Origin: a virus
Reading direction: 5' to 3' (one strand)
Length of the DNA: 36,203 bases
Virus record (IMG/VR): IMGVR_UViG_3300044971_001158
Span: 1-36,203 of that record
Under the pieces are notes generated by a model that was not told where the DNA came from, made no database searches, and saw nothing but the letters and a program-made list of their open reading frames with translations. Within the stretch, counting starts at the first letter, position 1. Every line of letters begins with the position of its first letter. Positions 6,720 through 13,378 of the stretch are shown here, one piece after another. Made by a program: the position numbers and the translations under genes.

Positions 6720-6787
6720 TTGGCGTTTTCCTTTCCGTTCAAGGTCAAGGGTGACACACGCTACACCATAAACCTGATCGCGACACG

Positions 6788-7360
6788 CTATCGGCTAAAT
6801 TGAATCTCAACCTGAAATGGTGCGCTGGTGTTTACATCAAACTTAGCTGAAAGCACTAGGGCAGTTTTGATGGCGTTGGTGGCGGTGTCAATGTTTAGTG
6901 TTTGCCCTGTTGCCTCGCCATAAACATCTGCCATTGAAGTCAGATAGCCAATGGCGTACGCGCTACCCGACCCGATGCCGTAGGTGAAGTCTATTGATTG
7001 TGAAATGCCTAGATCGTTGCCGATTTCAAAGATGTTGCCATTAAAGGCGAGCAGGTAGGCAAAACTCGCACCCTCTTTTTGGTAATCATAGCCATTGTCT
7101 TTGAACGCCTTGATAATGCTTGGAATCACTTTTTTGCCCATAAACCCAACGGGGTCGGTGCCATCGTATAGAGGCGGTTTCCAGTTATACATCAAGACAT
7201 CACCGGGGCGGCAATCCCCGCAGACCCCTAATAGGTACTTGCCAACCTTGACGATTTTGGGCGTTGAAGGCGAAATGATGCGCTTGTCACCATCGGTGAT
7301 TTGGCTGTCAGCTCCAAGGATAGCGAAGCCTTTGCCTTGGTAGCCTGCAATTGTGGTCAT
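6788..7360 (-). CDS. Proteasome beta / HslV-like Ntn-hydrolase
   Basis: After the initiator Met the protein begins TTIAGYQGKGFAILGADSQ. This supplies Thr1 as nucleophile, Asp17 (GADSQ) and Lys34 (PKIVKVGKYLLGVCGD), which corresponds to Lys33 of HslV and the proteasome. The GIGSGSAYAIG loop corresponds to the conserved region around Ser129. At 190 residues it has the length of HslV or a mature beta subunit. It should self-assemble into a ring peptidase. No HslU, ClpX or other unfoldase is encoded here, so it may act alone or with a host ATPase. It could degrade host or phage proteins, or process virion proteins. ATG 7360 places Thr1 right after Met. TTG 7369, with GAGGGG 5 bases upstream, has the better ribosome site and would add three residues (M-T-P). 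It is the first gene of the leftward operon. Confidence 0.85.
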   Translation of the reverse strand: MTTIAGYQGKGFAILGADSQITDGDKRIISPSTPKIVKVGKYLLGVCGDCRPGDVLMYNWKPPLYDGTDPVGFMGKKVIPSIIKAFKDNGYDYQKEGASFAYLLAFNGNIFEIGNDLGISQSIDFTYGIGSGSAYAIGYLTSMADVYGEATGQTLNIDTATNAIKTALVLSAKFDVNTSAPFQVEIQFSR

Positions 7361-7389
7361 AGGGGTCAATTCTACCCCTCTGAGGGGTA
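7361..7389 (-). promoter_or_regulatory. Two mutually exclusive hairpins at the protease start
   Basis: TACCCCTC-t-GAGGGGTA (7373-7380 and 7382-7389) is a perfect 8-bp inverted repeat. The inner arm can instead pair with AGGGGT at 7361-7366, directly abutting ATG 7360 (6-bp stem 7361-7366/7374-7379, 7-base loop). In RNA of the minus strand, the middle arm would choose between two partners. The GAGGGG ribosome site lies in the outer hairpin and the TTG and ATG starts lie at the second. It could equally be a DNA operator. Confidence 0.45.
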
Positions 7390-7442
7390 TCTGTGGGGTG
7401 GGTAACAGGCGGGAAATTAGCCTTATTTGCCTTGGGCGTGTC

Positions 7443-7472
7443 TTGACACTCTGTCGCGACAGGTGCTAATTT
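7443..7472 (+). promoter_or_regulatory. Rightward promoter with palindromic operator in the spacer
   Basis: TTGACA (7443-7448) and TAATTT (7467-7472) are separated by 18 bases. They lie 39 bases before the first rightward gene, which has AGAAGG upstream of ATG 7511. A perfect 12-bp palindrome CTGTCGCGACAG (7451-7462) fills the spacer, where a dimeric repressor would block RNA polymerase. Eight bases of it (TCGCGACA) recur at 6778-6785, between the protease and the next leftward gene. Confidence 0.65.
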
Positions 7473-7510
7473 TCTCTTATGGGGAACGGCCCCAAGAAAG
7501 AAGGCTCAAA

Positions 7511-7738
7511 ATGAAACTAGTTCCAACAAATGAGAAAGTGCAAATCAAGTGGTTTGCAATTTTTGCTGATGGTTCAAAAATGCGCAACAACCAAGGTTTT
7601 GTTCACAATGCTTGGGATGTAACTTGCTCTTGCGGTTGGGAAACAAAAACAGGTGGCGCAATTAAAGCATCAGTTCAATCAGATGTTGATTCACACAAAG
7701 TAATGGAACACAACTACACAAGAAAGTTTGGTGCGTAA
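7511..7738 (+). CDS. Small protein with possible zinc or surface-binding motif, 75 residues
   Basis: First gene of the rightward operon. ATG 7511 was chosen over the upstream in-frame start because AGAAGG lies 7-8 bases before it and the promoter falls upstream. The product contains TCSCGWET near the middle and DVDSHKVMEH near the end, so Cys-x-Cys and two His could bind a metal. I recognise a loose likeness to small actinophage proteins with a C-x-C-G-W centre but cannot name a family. Its stop overlaps the next start (TAATG). Confidence 0.7.
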   Translation: MKLVPTNEKVQIKWFAIFADGSKMRNNQGFVHNAWDVTCSCGWETKTGGAIKASVQSDVDSHKVMEHNYTRKFGA

Positions 7739-7941
7739 TGACTTACACCGAACTTATTGCGGAGCGTTTAGAAGTAAATCTTGAAACTGCAACAAAAATT
7801 CAAAACTTTGTTAATTGTTGGTTTGATTTTCGTTGGAGTGGTTCTTTCAAAAGCGACATTGTTAAAGTTTCAAAAGAGGCATATGCAATGATGCAAGACC
7901 CAAAATACGCAGAAATGACAAAGATGGCAGAGGAAAACTAA
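7738..7941 (+). CDS. Hypothetical small helical protein, 67 residues
   Basis: The protein is mostly helical by composition (MTYTELIAERLEVNLETATK opens it) with an aromatic patch CWFDFRW in the middle and an acidic Met-rich end. No family is recognised. Start and stop are both coupled to neighbours (TAATG at 7736-7740 and again at 7939-7943). Short early phage proteins of this kind often bind host proteins, but nothing in the sequence shows a target. Confidence 0.65.
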   Translation: MTYTELIAERLEVNLETATKIQNFVNCWFDFRWSGSFKSDIVKVSKEAYAMMQDPKYAEMTKMAEEN

Positions 7942-8252
7942 TGAATATCCGCGACAATATGCGTGTTCGTGTTTCACACATTTCAGGTGTTGAATTTGGA
8001 ACTATTGAAAGTGCAAAAGATGCCTCTCGCGCAATTCAATTTTGTATGAAAGTGACTGTCAAAATGGATGATGGCACTTTTTGCGCTTTCCCTATTGGAT
8101 GGTTGGAAGAAGTTACTGAAACTTACTATTGCGTGTTTTGTGATAACAAGGTGGGCAATTATCGCGTTTGCTTGAACTGCAACGAATACAAAGGCGTTGT
8201 TACCGAAGCCGAATTCAATCAATTCCAACTAGATTATCCGCGTGCAATATGA
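7941..8252 (+). CDS. Small zinc-finger protein, 103 residues
   Basis: The N-terminal part is a beta-rich segment, roughly residues 6-52 (MRVRVSHISGVEFGTIESAK through GTFCAFPIGWLEEV). It resembles a small SH3-like barrel. The second half holds a CVFC and CLNC pair about 12 residues apart, a zinc-ribbon arrangement. The gene is coupled to both neighbours, with its TGA overlapping ATG 8249. The combination suggests a nucleic-acid- or protein-binding adaptor; no function can be assigned. Confidence 0.7.
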   Translation: MNIRDNMRVRVSHISGVEFGTIESAKDASRAIQFCMKVTVKMDDGTFCAFPIGWLEEVTETYYCVFCDNKVGNYRVCLNCNEYKGVVTEAEFNQFQLDYPRAI

Positions 8253-8434
8253 GCGCAATGAAATCTCTTTACCTTGACCTAACAACAGGCGTTGCCGAAA
8301 TCAATCAAACTTTGGAAGAAGGATTTGACCTGCAAAATGCCACCTTTGAAACAATAGATTTGGCACTTTGCCAATCAATCATCAAGTTATCTGAAATGCG
8401 CAACACTCTAAAAGAATTGGGAGCAGTAAAATGA
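8249..8434 (+). CDS. Hypothetical helical protein, 61 residues
   Basis: ATG 8249 overlaps the previous stop (ATGA). The reading frame continues upstream, but that part lies inside the zinc-finger gene. The product, opening MSAMKSLYLDLTTGVAEINQ, is predicted mostly helical with heptad-like hydrophobic spacing, so it may form a short coiled coil. No family is recognised. It ends in an ATGA overlap with the next gene. Confidence 0.6.
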   Translation: MSAMKSLYLDLTTGVAEINQTLEEGFDLQNATFETIDLALCQSIIKLSEMRNTLKELGAVK

Positions 8435-8577
8435 GAATGACCCGCAAATGGCGTTTGGTTAGAACCGCCTTTATCATCGTTGGCGTTTGGCTAGTAATTG
8501 AAATCTCAAAAAACCTTTGGTGGACATCTGAAGGTTACTGTTGGGGCGATGCTGCCAAGTGCGTTGGTGGTCTGTAA
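8431..8577 (+). CDS. Small membrane protein, 48 residues
   Basis: MRMTRKWRLVRTAF gives a basic N-terminus, then IIVGVWLVIEIS forms one membrane span. The tail contains two cysteines in EGYCWGDAAKCVGGL that could form a disulfide outside the cell. An N-in, C-out orientation follows from the positive-inside rule. It may act at the host membrane, for instance in superinfection exclusion, but that is inference from topology alone. Start (ATGA) and stop (TAATG) overlap neighbours. Confidence 0.65.
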   Translation: MRMTRKWRLVRTAFIIVGVWLVIEISKNLWWTSEGYCWGDAAKCVGGL

Positions 8578-8702
8578 TGGTTACCCCACAACGCTCAATT
8601 CGCATCAATGAAGAACTATGGCGCAAAGCCAAAGAGAAAGCTGAAAGCGAAGGCAAGAACATAAGCGAAGTGATTGTTGCTTACTTGAAAGATTACGCCT
8701 AG
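8577..8702 (+). CDS. Ribbon-helix-helix DNA-binding protein, 41 residues
   Basis: The sequence RSIRINEELWRKAKEKAESE followed by GKNISEVIVAYLKDYA is the Arc/CopG pattern. It has a beta-strand with alternating exposed residues (R-S-I-R-I), helix 1 (EELWRKAKEKAESEG), a turn, and helix 2 (SEVIVAYLKDY). Such proteins bind DNA as dimers at short palindromes. As the last gene of the rightward operon it is the natural candidate to bind the CTGTCGCGACAG palindrome in its own promoter. That pairing is inferred. It ends 8 bases before a strong terminator. Confidence 0.82.
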   Translation: MVTPQRSIRINEELWRKAKEKAESEGKNISEVIVAYLKDYA

Positions 8703-8710
8703 CAAAAGGC

Positions 8711-8750
8711 GAAAGAACCCCCAACAGGAACGGCTGTTGGGGGTTCTTTC
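8711..8750. terminator. Perfect bidirectional terminator hairpin
   Basis: A 17-bp perfect stem (8711-8727 with 8734-8750, GAAAGAACCCCCAACAG and its complement) encloses a 6-base loop. The A/T-rich outer ends give pyrimidine-rich tails on both strands. It separates the rightward operon from the convergent leftward structural operon and can stop transcription from both sides. Confidence 0.9.
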
Positions 8751-8770
8751 TTGGGGGTGCGGTGAACGCA

Positions 8771-9037
8771 CTAAATCTGTGTTATGGTAAAAATTCTTTC
8801 ATAGTTATCAGCAAATGAGTCAGCGTATTTTGGCAGTTGATCGGACAAATTCCCCGTTAGGTTCTTGTCCAATATGTAGCTGACATCGGCATCATCATAG
8901 GCGTTACGCATTGAATTGTTGGCATCCAAGATAAACAACAAGTCATAATCTTGAGGCAACAAGTTAAACATTTCCTGTAGCGCCTTTGCCTGCTCAGGTT
9001 GCCCTTTTGAAGCAACTAGAAAAAGAATCTTATTCAC
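8771..9037 (-). CDS. Hypothetical protein, 88 residues
   Basis: GTG 9037 overlaps the stop of the DUF6378-like gene (GTGAATAA) and yields MNKILFLVASKGQPEQAKAL. An opening beta-strand, a helix and a second strand DYDLLFILDAN make a Rossmann-like or GT-A-like half-fold. The LLFILDANNSMRN segment recalls the start of an acceptor/DXD strand. At 88 residues it would be a fragment or a miniature. It is the last gene of the long late operon. I do not recognise a family. Confidence 0.65.
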   Translation of the reverse strand: MNKILFLVASKGQPEQAKALQEMFNLLPQDYDLLFILDANNSMRNAYDDADVSYILDKNLTGNLSDQLPKYADSFADNYERIFTITQI

Positions 9038-9296
9038 GGGTGGCAATCTCCCCTGAAATGCTGAAATACGCAGCGCCATCTATGAAACTATCAAGATGAT
9101 CGGGCGTTTCAATCAAGCGAGCAACCTTGACCAACGCCAAGCAGATTGCGGCTTGGGCGGGAGTAATCTCAGTTTCAAGATATACCGACCAAAGCGCCGC
9201 AATTCGTTGATGATTTGTTAGCGGGTCACCATAGTTTTTATTTCGATCACCGTGCGTGAGGCGTGAAGCCTCTTGAAGAATATCCCCCCGGAGCAT
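9030..9296 (-). CDS. DUF6378-like conserved phage protein
   Basis: The sequence pattern GDRNKNYGDPLTNHQRIAALW, then Y-L-E-T-E-I-T-P, then ALVKVARL and DSFIDGAAYFSISGEI is characteristic of a widespread phage family annotated as DUF6378. Its all-helical core with acidic and His residues recalls MazG-like nucleotide pyrophosphohydrolases. The metal-binding ExxE pattern of MazG is not clear here, so enzymatic activity is uncertain. An AGGAAAA ribosome site precedes ATG 9296. Confidence 0.75.
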   Translation of the reverse strand: MLRGDILQEASRLTHGDRNKNYGDPLTNHQRIAALWSVYLETEITPAQAAICLALVKVARLIETPDHLDSFIDGAAYFSISGEIATRE

Positions 9297-9304
9297 TTGT
9301 TTTC

Positions 9305-10369
9305 CTATTCTGTCGGTTCTTGGCTTGCGCTTAATTTGTAAAACTTAACATTTTCTTTAAGCCTATCAATCCACGGCGCTAAAGATACTGCCTTTTCACC
9401 GTGTTCAAGTGCCTCTTTTGGTTTGTTTAGGTTGTGGCACGCAATCGCAATTAGATCGTGTGGCAGGTATCCCCAAGCATCTGACTCGTTTAAGTATTCT
9501 AGTGGTTGCTGCGTTATTCTCAATGCGGCGTGGGCTTGGGCGTAACAGTCTAACCATAAGCCTTTTGAATAGTAATGTTGAGCAAGATCAACTCTTGGCT
9601 CTCGACTGCCTGGCGATTCTGCAATGGCTTTAAGTAGCCAAGATTCGCGTTCGGATTCATCCATTTTGGCTAAATAGCGCATTGAGGCAGCCCGTTCAGG
9701 TTTCCATACCGCCTTGGGCAACTCTAAATGGCGTTTAAACTCTTGTATTGCCTCTGCCCATTTATTGTGAAAGAACAGTTCTCTTGCGTTGTAAAAGCAA
9801 TTTCTATCATCTGTTGAATCTTCAAGCACCGATTGGGCGAGCAATTCAAAATACTGACCCCTTGATTTTGTATCGTCAGGGTGGTGATGGATTTCGAGCT
9901 TTGTCCAGGCTTGAAGTTCGCTTGTGGTACAAGTCAAGACTTCGTGAACAGGGTGCTTCCATCGGTAATTCTTGCGCGAGTGAATCTTATCCCCGCCGTA
10001 AACTAGGCCGGGCGAGCCGTCAGGGTTCCAACTCCAAGTGTATTTATACCTTGGGCGGGTAACTTGCGCTTCCAAAGATTCTAATTCCTTGCGCCACCCT
10101 GGTTGCAATTGCTCATCCATATCGAGTGCAATGCAGTAGTCAATGTCAAGTGGGATTGCGGCTAAGGATGCGTTGCGGGCATCGTCAAAGCGCCACGGGC
10201 TTATGCCAATGTTGATTACGCTGATGCCAAGGGCAGTTGCCAATTCAACAGTTTTATCAGTTGAGCCGGTGTCGGCAATGAGTAAGTAATCAGCATCTTT
10301 AGCTGAGTCATACCAACGCTGAACAAATTGTTCTTCGTTTAGCGCAATTGTGTAAATTGCTATTTTCAA
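9305..10369 (-). CDS. Family-2 glycosyltransferase with C-terminal TPR-like repeats
   Basis: Residues 1-105 form a GT-A fold: IAIYTIALNEEQFVQRW, the nucleotide-sugar-binding IADTGSTDKT, and the metal-binding D83-M-D85 in YCIALDMDEQL. A WKHPVHEVL motif near residue 140 is common in this glycan-extending group. From about residue 190 to the end, helical pairs resemble tetratricopeptide repeats (FYNARELFFHNKWAEAIQEF, LAQHYYSKGLWLDCYAQAH, CHNLNKPKEALEHGEKAV). The GT2-plus-TPR layout is known in bacteria and large phages. It lies next to the fibre genes and may decorate fibre proteins or modify host surface glycans; the substrate is unknown. Confidence 0.88.
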   Translation of the reverse strand: MKIAIYTIALNEEQFVQRWYDSAKDADYLLIADTGSTDKTVELATALGISVINIGISPWRFDDARNASLAAIPLDIDYCIALDMDEQLQPGWRKELESLEAQVTRPRYKYTWSWNPDGSPGLVYGGDKIHSRKNYRWKHPVHEVLTCTTSELQAWTKLEIHHHPDDTKSRGQYFELLAQSVLEDSTDDRNCFYNARELFFHNKWAEAIQEFKRHLELPKAVWKPERAASMRYLAKMDESERESWLLKAIAESPGSREPRVDLAQHYYSKGLWLDCYAQAHAALRITQQPLEYLNESDAWGYLPHDLIAIACHNLNKPKEALEHGEKAVSLAPWIDRLKENVKFYKLSASQEPTE

Positions 10370-10387
10370 GCGTTCCCCCGAACTTGG

Positions 10388-10621
10388 TTATTTGGCTAGT
10401 GCTGCGATTTCTTCAGGTGTTAAACCAAGGGCAGCCAACTTAGCTTGTGCTGATGCCTTAGCATCTGCCTCAGCTGCAGCCAAAGCGTCAGCTTCTGCCT
10501 TAGCAGTAGCAGCAGCGATAGCGTCTAGTTCACGTTGCTGGATTTCCTCTTGAGTTAGCGGAACTTCAACGGCTATTCCTGTAGCGCAATTAACTTCGAT
10601 CTTGATTGGTGTATCAGACAT
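10388..10621 (-). CDS. Ala-rich coiled-coil protein, tail-fibre associated
   Basis: A 77-residue protein. An N-terminal beta segment (IKIEVNCATGIAVEVPL) is followed by a long Ala/Glu/Asp helix and a conserved end KLAALGLTPEEIAAL. This ending is common in small phage proteins placed after tail fibre genes. It overlaps the preceding gene by 8 bases. A chaperone or fibre-joining role is inferred from position. Confidence 0.7.
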   Translation of the reverse strand: MSDTPIKIEVNCATGIAVEVPLTQEEIQQRELDAIAAATAKAEADALAAAEADAKASAQAKLAALGLTPEEIAALAK

Positions 10622-10922
10622 TCTCTATCTCCTTGATTGTATGTGCTTCATTTGAACAGTTCCATCGGCAGGTTGCCTCATCTAGCGTTGCTTCATCGTG
10701 GCACTTAGGCGCAATGAAGGCATCACGGGTGGCATCATAGGTATCGCCAATGCCAGCGTATTTGAATCTGATATTAGCGTTGTAACTTGTCTGTACCCAG
10801 ACACCACCTAAGCCAAGGTCATTGGCTAGGAAGTCTTGACCGCGATGTTCTTGCTCATCTGGTACAACTAATACCCGTAGAACGGTTCCACCATTAGGGT
10901 CTATCTCTGCAAAATGACTCAC
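10614..10922 (-). CDS. Conserved phage structural-region protein, 102 residues
   Basis: GTG 10922 overlaps the stop of the glycine-rich fibre gene as GTGA. The frame stays open to 11132, but that part is an Arg/Trp-rich translation of the glycine-codon repeats and is not credible. Motifs VLRVLVVPDEQEHRGQDFL, LGLGGVWVQTSYNANIR and YAGIGDTYDATRDAFIAPK are widespread in marine and freshwater phages, usually next to tail fibre genes. The C-terminus adds CRWNC. No biochemical function is known to me; a small virion or fibre-tip component is likely. Confidence 0.75.
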   Translation of the reverse strand: MSHFAEIDPNGGTVLRVLVVPDEQEHRGQDFLANDLGLGGVWVQTSYNANIRFKYAGIGDTYDATRDAFIAPKCHDEATLDEATCRWNCSNEAHTIKEIENV

Positions 10923-12241
10923 GCTAAATACCTCACAATTACTAGACCTGAACCGCCGTTGCCGCCAACACCAAACGCACCACCGCCGCCAGAACCTGTG
11001 TTCGCTACTGCCGCTGATCCGTTGCCAGCGCCACCGCCGCCTGAACCTGCTGCGCCAACAGTTCCGCTTGAACCGCCACCACCGCCACCAGCAAGATAAC
11101 CGCTTACACCTAAGCCTACAACTGATAGCCAAGATGAATGAGCATTTGAACCTGCGCCACCTGCTCCTGCTGTTGTTGAAGCAATAACATTTCCACCGAC
11201 TCCACCAGCGCCACCACCGCCCGCGGCAATTTGATTCTGAGTGCCGCCTGTATAATTTCCGCCAGCAAAACCCTGAACTGGTGAAGTTACAGGAGATGAA
11301 GCGCCGCCTGTTGATGAGTTGCCACCATTTACACCGCCACCGCCGCCGCCTGAACCGCCAGCTGCTCCATTATTGTTGGCAACCGCGCTAACATTTCCGC
11401 CTGAACCACCTGCGGTACTCGTTATGGTTGAAAATACTGAGTTATTGCCATTAGTTACGGTTCCGCTTGTCCAGTCAGCACCTGCTCCACCAGCACCAAT
11501 TGTTACTGTTGTTGCCGAAGTAGTAAGTGCCAAACCTGTTGTTGATCGGTAACCACCTGCACCACCGCCGCCGTGATGACCACCACCACCACCTGCAACA
11601 ACTAGCACATCGCAAGATAAGTTTGTGGCTGGGGTAAAGGTGCCTGAGCTAAGAAACGCGTGGTACCAGTAAGTTCCATCGGTCTGAATGATTGAACCGC
11701 CAGTTGCCTTTGGTGCCTTTGTTGGGGTAGTGCCAAGGGCAGATACGCCGTAAAGGGAGAAGGTTGAGTGTTGAACAAGTTGTCCAGTATTAGGAGTAAA
11801 AGTTATTGAAGTGATCGCTGCGGTACTAGACCATAAACCAGCAGACATATCAGCATAGGCAGTTGTTGCATTGTTTTCGCTTACGCTATCACCTGAATAA
11901 CTTTTGAAGTTGGCGCTTGTATAATTTGGAAAATACATTTCACCATTTCCAAAAGTGTTAGCAGTAGAACTTGCTCCAGAGTATTCAATTACAAGTCTTG
12001 GAAAACCACTGCCACTTGAAGCACTTGCGCCATTTCCATTTAAGTAACGACCAGTAAAACTTGTTGCGCTACCGTTTAAGGATATGTTAAGAAAGTTGCC
12101 GATATTTCCTGTGTTATCTCGCACAGACATTTTGACTACCAAATCGGTGTAGCCAGTTTGAGGGATGCTGTTGAATGTAACACTGCTTGCTCCCGCAGCG
12201 CCGACAGTAATTGTTTCTAGGAGTGTATATGTATTTGGCAT
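10919..12241 (-). CDS. Glycine-rich tail fibre / adhesin, 440 residues
   Basis: Residues 1-165 form a beta-rich module (YTLLETITVGAAGASSVTFN, SFTGRYLNGNG, TPNTGQLVQHSTFSLYGVSA). Related modules occur in the next two upstream genes (12254-12763 and 12776-13378). A short linker WYHAFLSSGTFTP leads to about 230 residues of polyglycine-like repeats. These end in GSGLVIVRYL, the hallmark ending of phage glycine-rich fibre tips that form a PGII-helix bundle. Such tips bind the host receptor and diversify quickly. The module at the N-terminus would anchor the tip to the tail. Confidence 0.85.
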   Translation of the reverse strand: MPNTYTLLETITVGAAGASSVTFNSIPQTGYTDLVVKMSVRDNTGNIGNFLNISLNGSATSFTGRYLNGNGASASSGSGFPRLVIEYSGASSTANTFGNGEMYFPNYTSANFKSYSGDSVSENNATTAYADMSAGLWSSTAAITSITFTPNTGQLVQHSTFSLYGVSALGTTPTKAPKATGGSIIQTDGTYWYHAFLSSGTFTPATNLSCDVLVVAGGGGGHHGGGGAGGYRSTTGLALTTSATTVTIGAGGAGADWTSGTVTNGNNSVFSTITSTAGGSGGNVSAVANNNGAAGGSGGGGGGVNGGNSSTGGASSPVTSPVQGFAGGNYTGGTQNQIAAGGGGAGGVGGNVIASTTAGAGGAGSNAHSSWLSVVGLGVSGYLAGGGGGGSSGTVGAAGSGGGGAGNGSAAVANTGSGGGGAFGVGGNGGSGLVIVRYLA

Positions 12242-12253
12242 TTAGTTTCCCCT

Positions 12254-12763
12254 TTAAGCCGCGGCAATGCCGTAGAGATTGAATGTTGTTCCTACCGCCA
12301 TTGTGCCTGAGAATGGTCTAATGTCTAGTTGAGTAATTGCTGAAGTGCTGGCATAGAGATTAACAATTGCTCTAGTGCCTAACCCAGCAGAACCTACTCG
12401 GCTAAGAATTGTTTTATTTGTAGTGGTATTGGAATAGTTTTGAAAGTTCCAAATTCCAACACCAAAACTTGTGCTAGTTGGAAAAGTATTTCCTTTTGTA
12501 TAAATACCATTTCCACCTAAATCTGTTTGACTAAAGCGCTCTGAACTTGCAGCGCTTCCATCTCCGCTCAGGAGTGTTGCTGAGTATTTGTTTGTAGTAT
12601 CTGAATTGCATCGAATATAAAAGGAAGTATTATCGCTCATCTGTATTGAGCCAACTAAAACTAAGTCAGTATAAGTTCCAGGAATACTAGAAAAGGTAAC
12701 TAGCGAAGAAGCAGAACCAAGAGTGGTGCTGGCGATTTGGGTATATGTATTTCCTGCTGGCAT
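12254..12763 (-). CDS. Tail fibre module paralogue, 169 residues
   Basis: The entire protein corresponds to the N-terminal module of the glycine-rich fibre. It shows YTQIASTTLGSASSLVTFSS, a TDLVLVGSIQMSDNTSFYIR strand pair, a NFQNYSNTTTNKT segment and a closing FNLYGIAAA that mirrors FSLYGVSA there. It has no tip domain. It is probably another virion fibre or spike component, or a competing short version of the fibre. The gap to the fibre gene is 12 bases. Confidence 0.75.
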   Translation of the reverse strand: MPAGNTYTQIASTTLGSASSLVTFSSIPGTYTDLVLVGSIQMSDNTSFYIRCNSDTTNKYSATLLSGDGSAASSERFSQTDLGGNGIYTKGNTFPTSTSFGVGIWNFQNYSNTTTNKTILSRVGSAGLGTRAIVNLYASTSAITQLDIRPFSGTMAVGTTFNLYGIAAA

Positions 12764-12775
12764 TGTCGCTACCCC

Positions 12776-13378
12776 TTACTTAATTCCATATAAAGCCCAA
12801 TGACTGTTAGCAGCAAATGTTGTACCGCTGACAGTTATTGAAATGCTATTAACTGCTGCTGTATTAAACCAAGCACCAGAAAACATATTTAACCAAGTGC
12901 TAGAACCATTCAAGTCAACGCCTGACAATGTACGAACTGTTGTATTTTTATTTGTATCTTTGTAGTCTAAAATGTCTATAATAATTCCTGTATAAGCACT
13001 TGCAGTATTTGTTGTTACTGGGCCTAACATATAACCATTACTTACTGAGCCTCCAGCAGATGTTGTAGCACCATTGCCTTCTAAAAAGTGCCAAGAATAA
13101 TTTGTGCCAGTATCTCCATTAAGTCTAATTACCATATTAGCCGCAGCCGCAGACGCAGCAGTTGCTCGTAATTGAAGATGACGATAAGTGCTAGGAATTG
13201 AACTAAAAACAACGGTAGTTGTGGTTGTGTAAGGCGTAACTGTCGCAATGCTGTCAAAGTCATTGGCAGGTGACCAAGGGTTCCAAGTAGTGTTACCCGC
13301 CAACATATCGGGATAGCGGTTTAAGGTCTTAAACCCACCCGCGTTTGACATCTTAAAGATGTTGTTGTTTGAAGCCAT
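12776..13378 (-). CDS. Tail fibre module paralogue with extra N-terminus, 200 residues
   Basis: Residues 50-200 repeat the module (TTTTVVFSSIPSTYRHLQLR, NYSWHFLEGNG, ISITVSGTTFAANSHWALYGIK). Residues 1-45 are a different opening (MASNNNIFKMSNAGGFKTLN followed by WNPWSPANDFDSIATV) that may dock to another tail protein. Closing motif LYGIK parallels the other two paralogues. Its start shares a base with the stop of the 101-residue gene. Confidence 0.75.
   Translation of the reverse strand: MASNNNIFKMSNAGGFKTLNRYPDMLAGNTTWNPWSPANDFDSIATVTPYTTTTTVVFSSIPSTYRHLQLRATAASAAAANMVIRLNGDTGTNYSWHFLEGNGATTSAGGSVSNGYMLGPVTTNTASAYTGIIIDILDYKDTNKNTTVRTLSGVDLNGSSTWLNMFSGAWFNTAAVNSISITVSGTTFAANSHWALYGIK

Noticed and set aside
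8771-9037. Naming this gene a glycosyltransferase
   Set aside because: Only a strand-helix-strand start is suggestive; no DXD or nucleotide-sugar motif is clear, so it stays hypothetical.
10914-11132. Pro-rich rightward and Arg/Trp-rich leftward frames over the glycine-rich fibre tip
   Set aside because: Both are off-frame readings of GGN glycine codons; the true downstream gene starts at GTG 10922.
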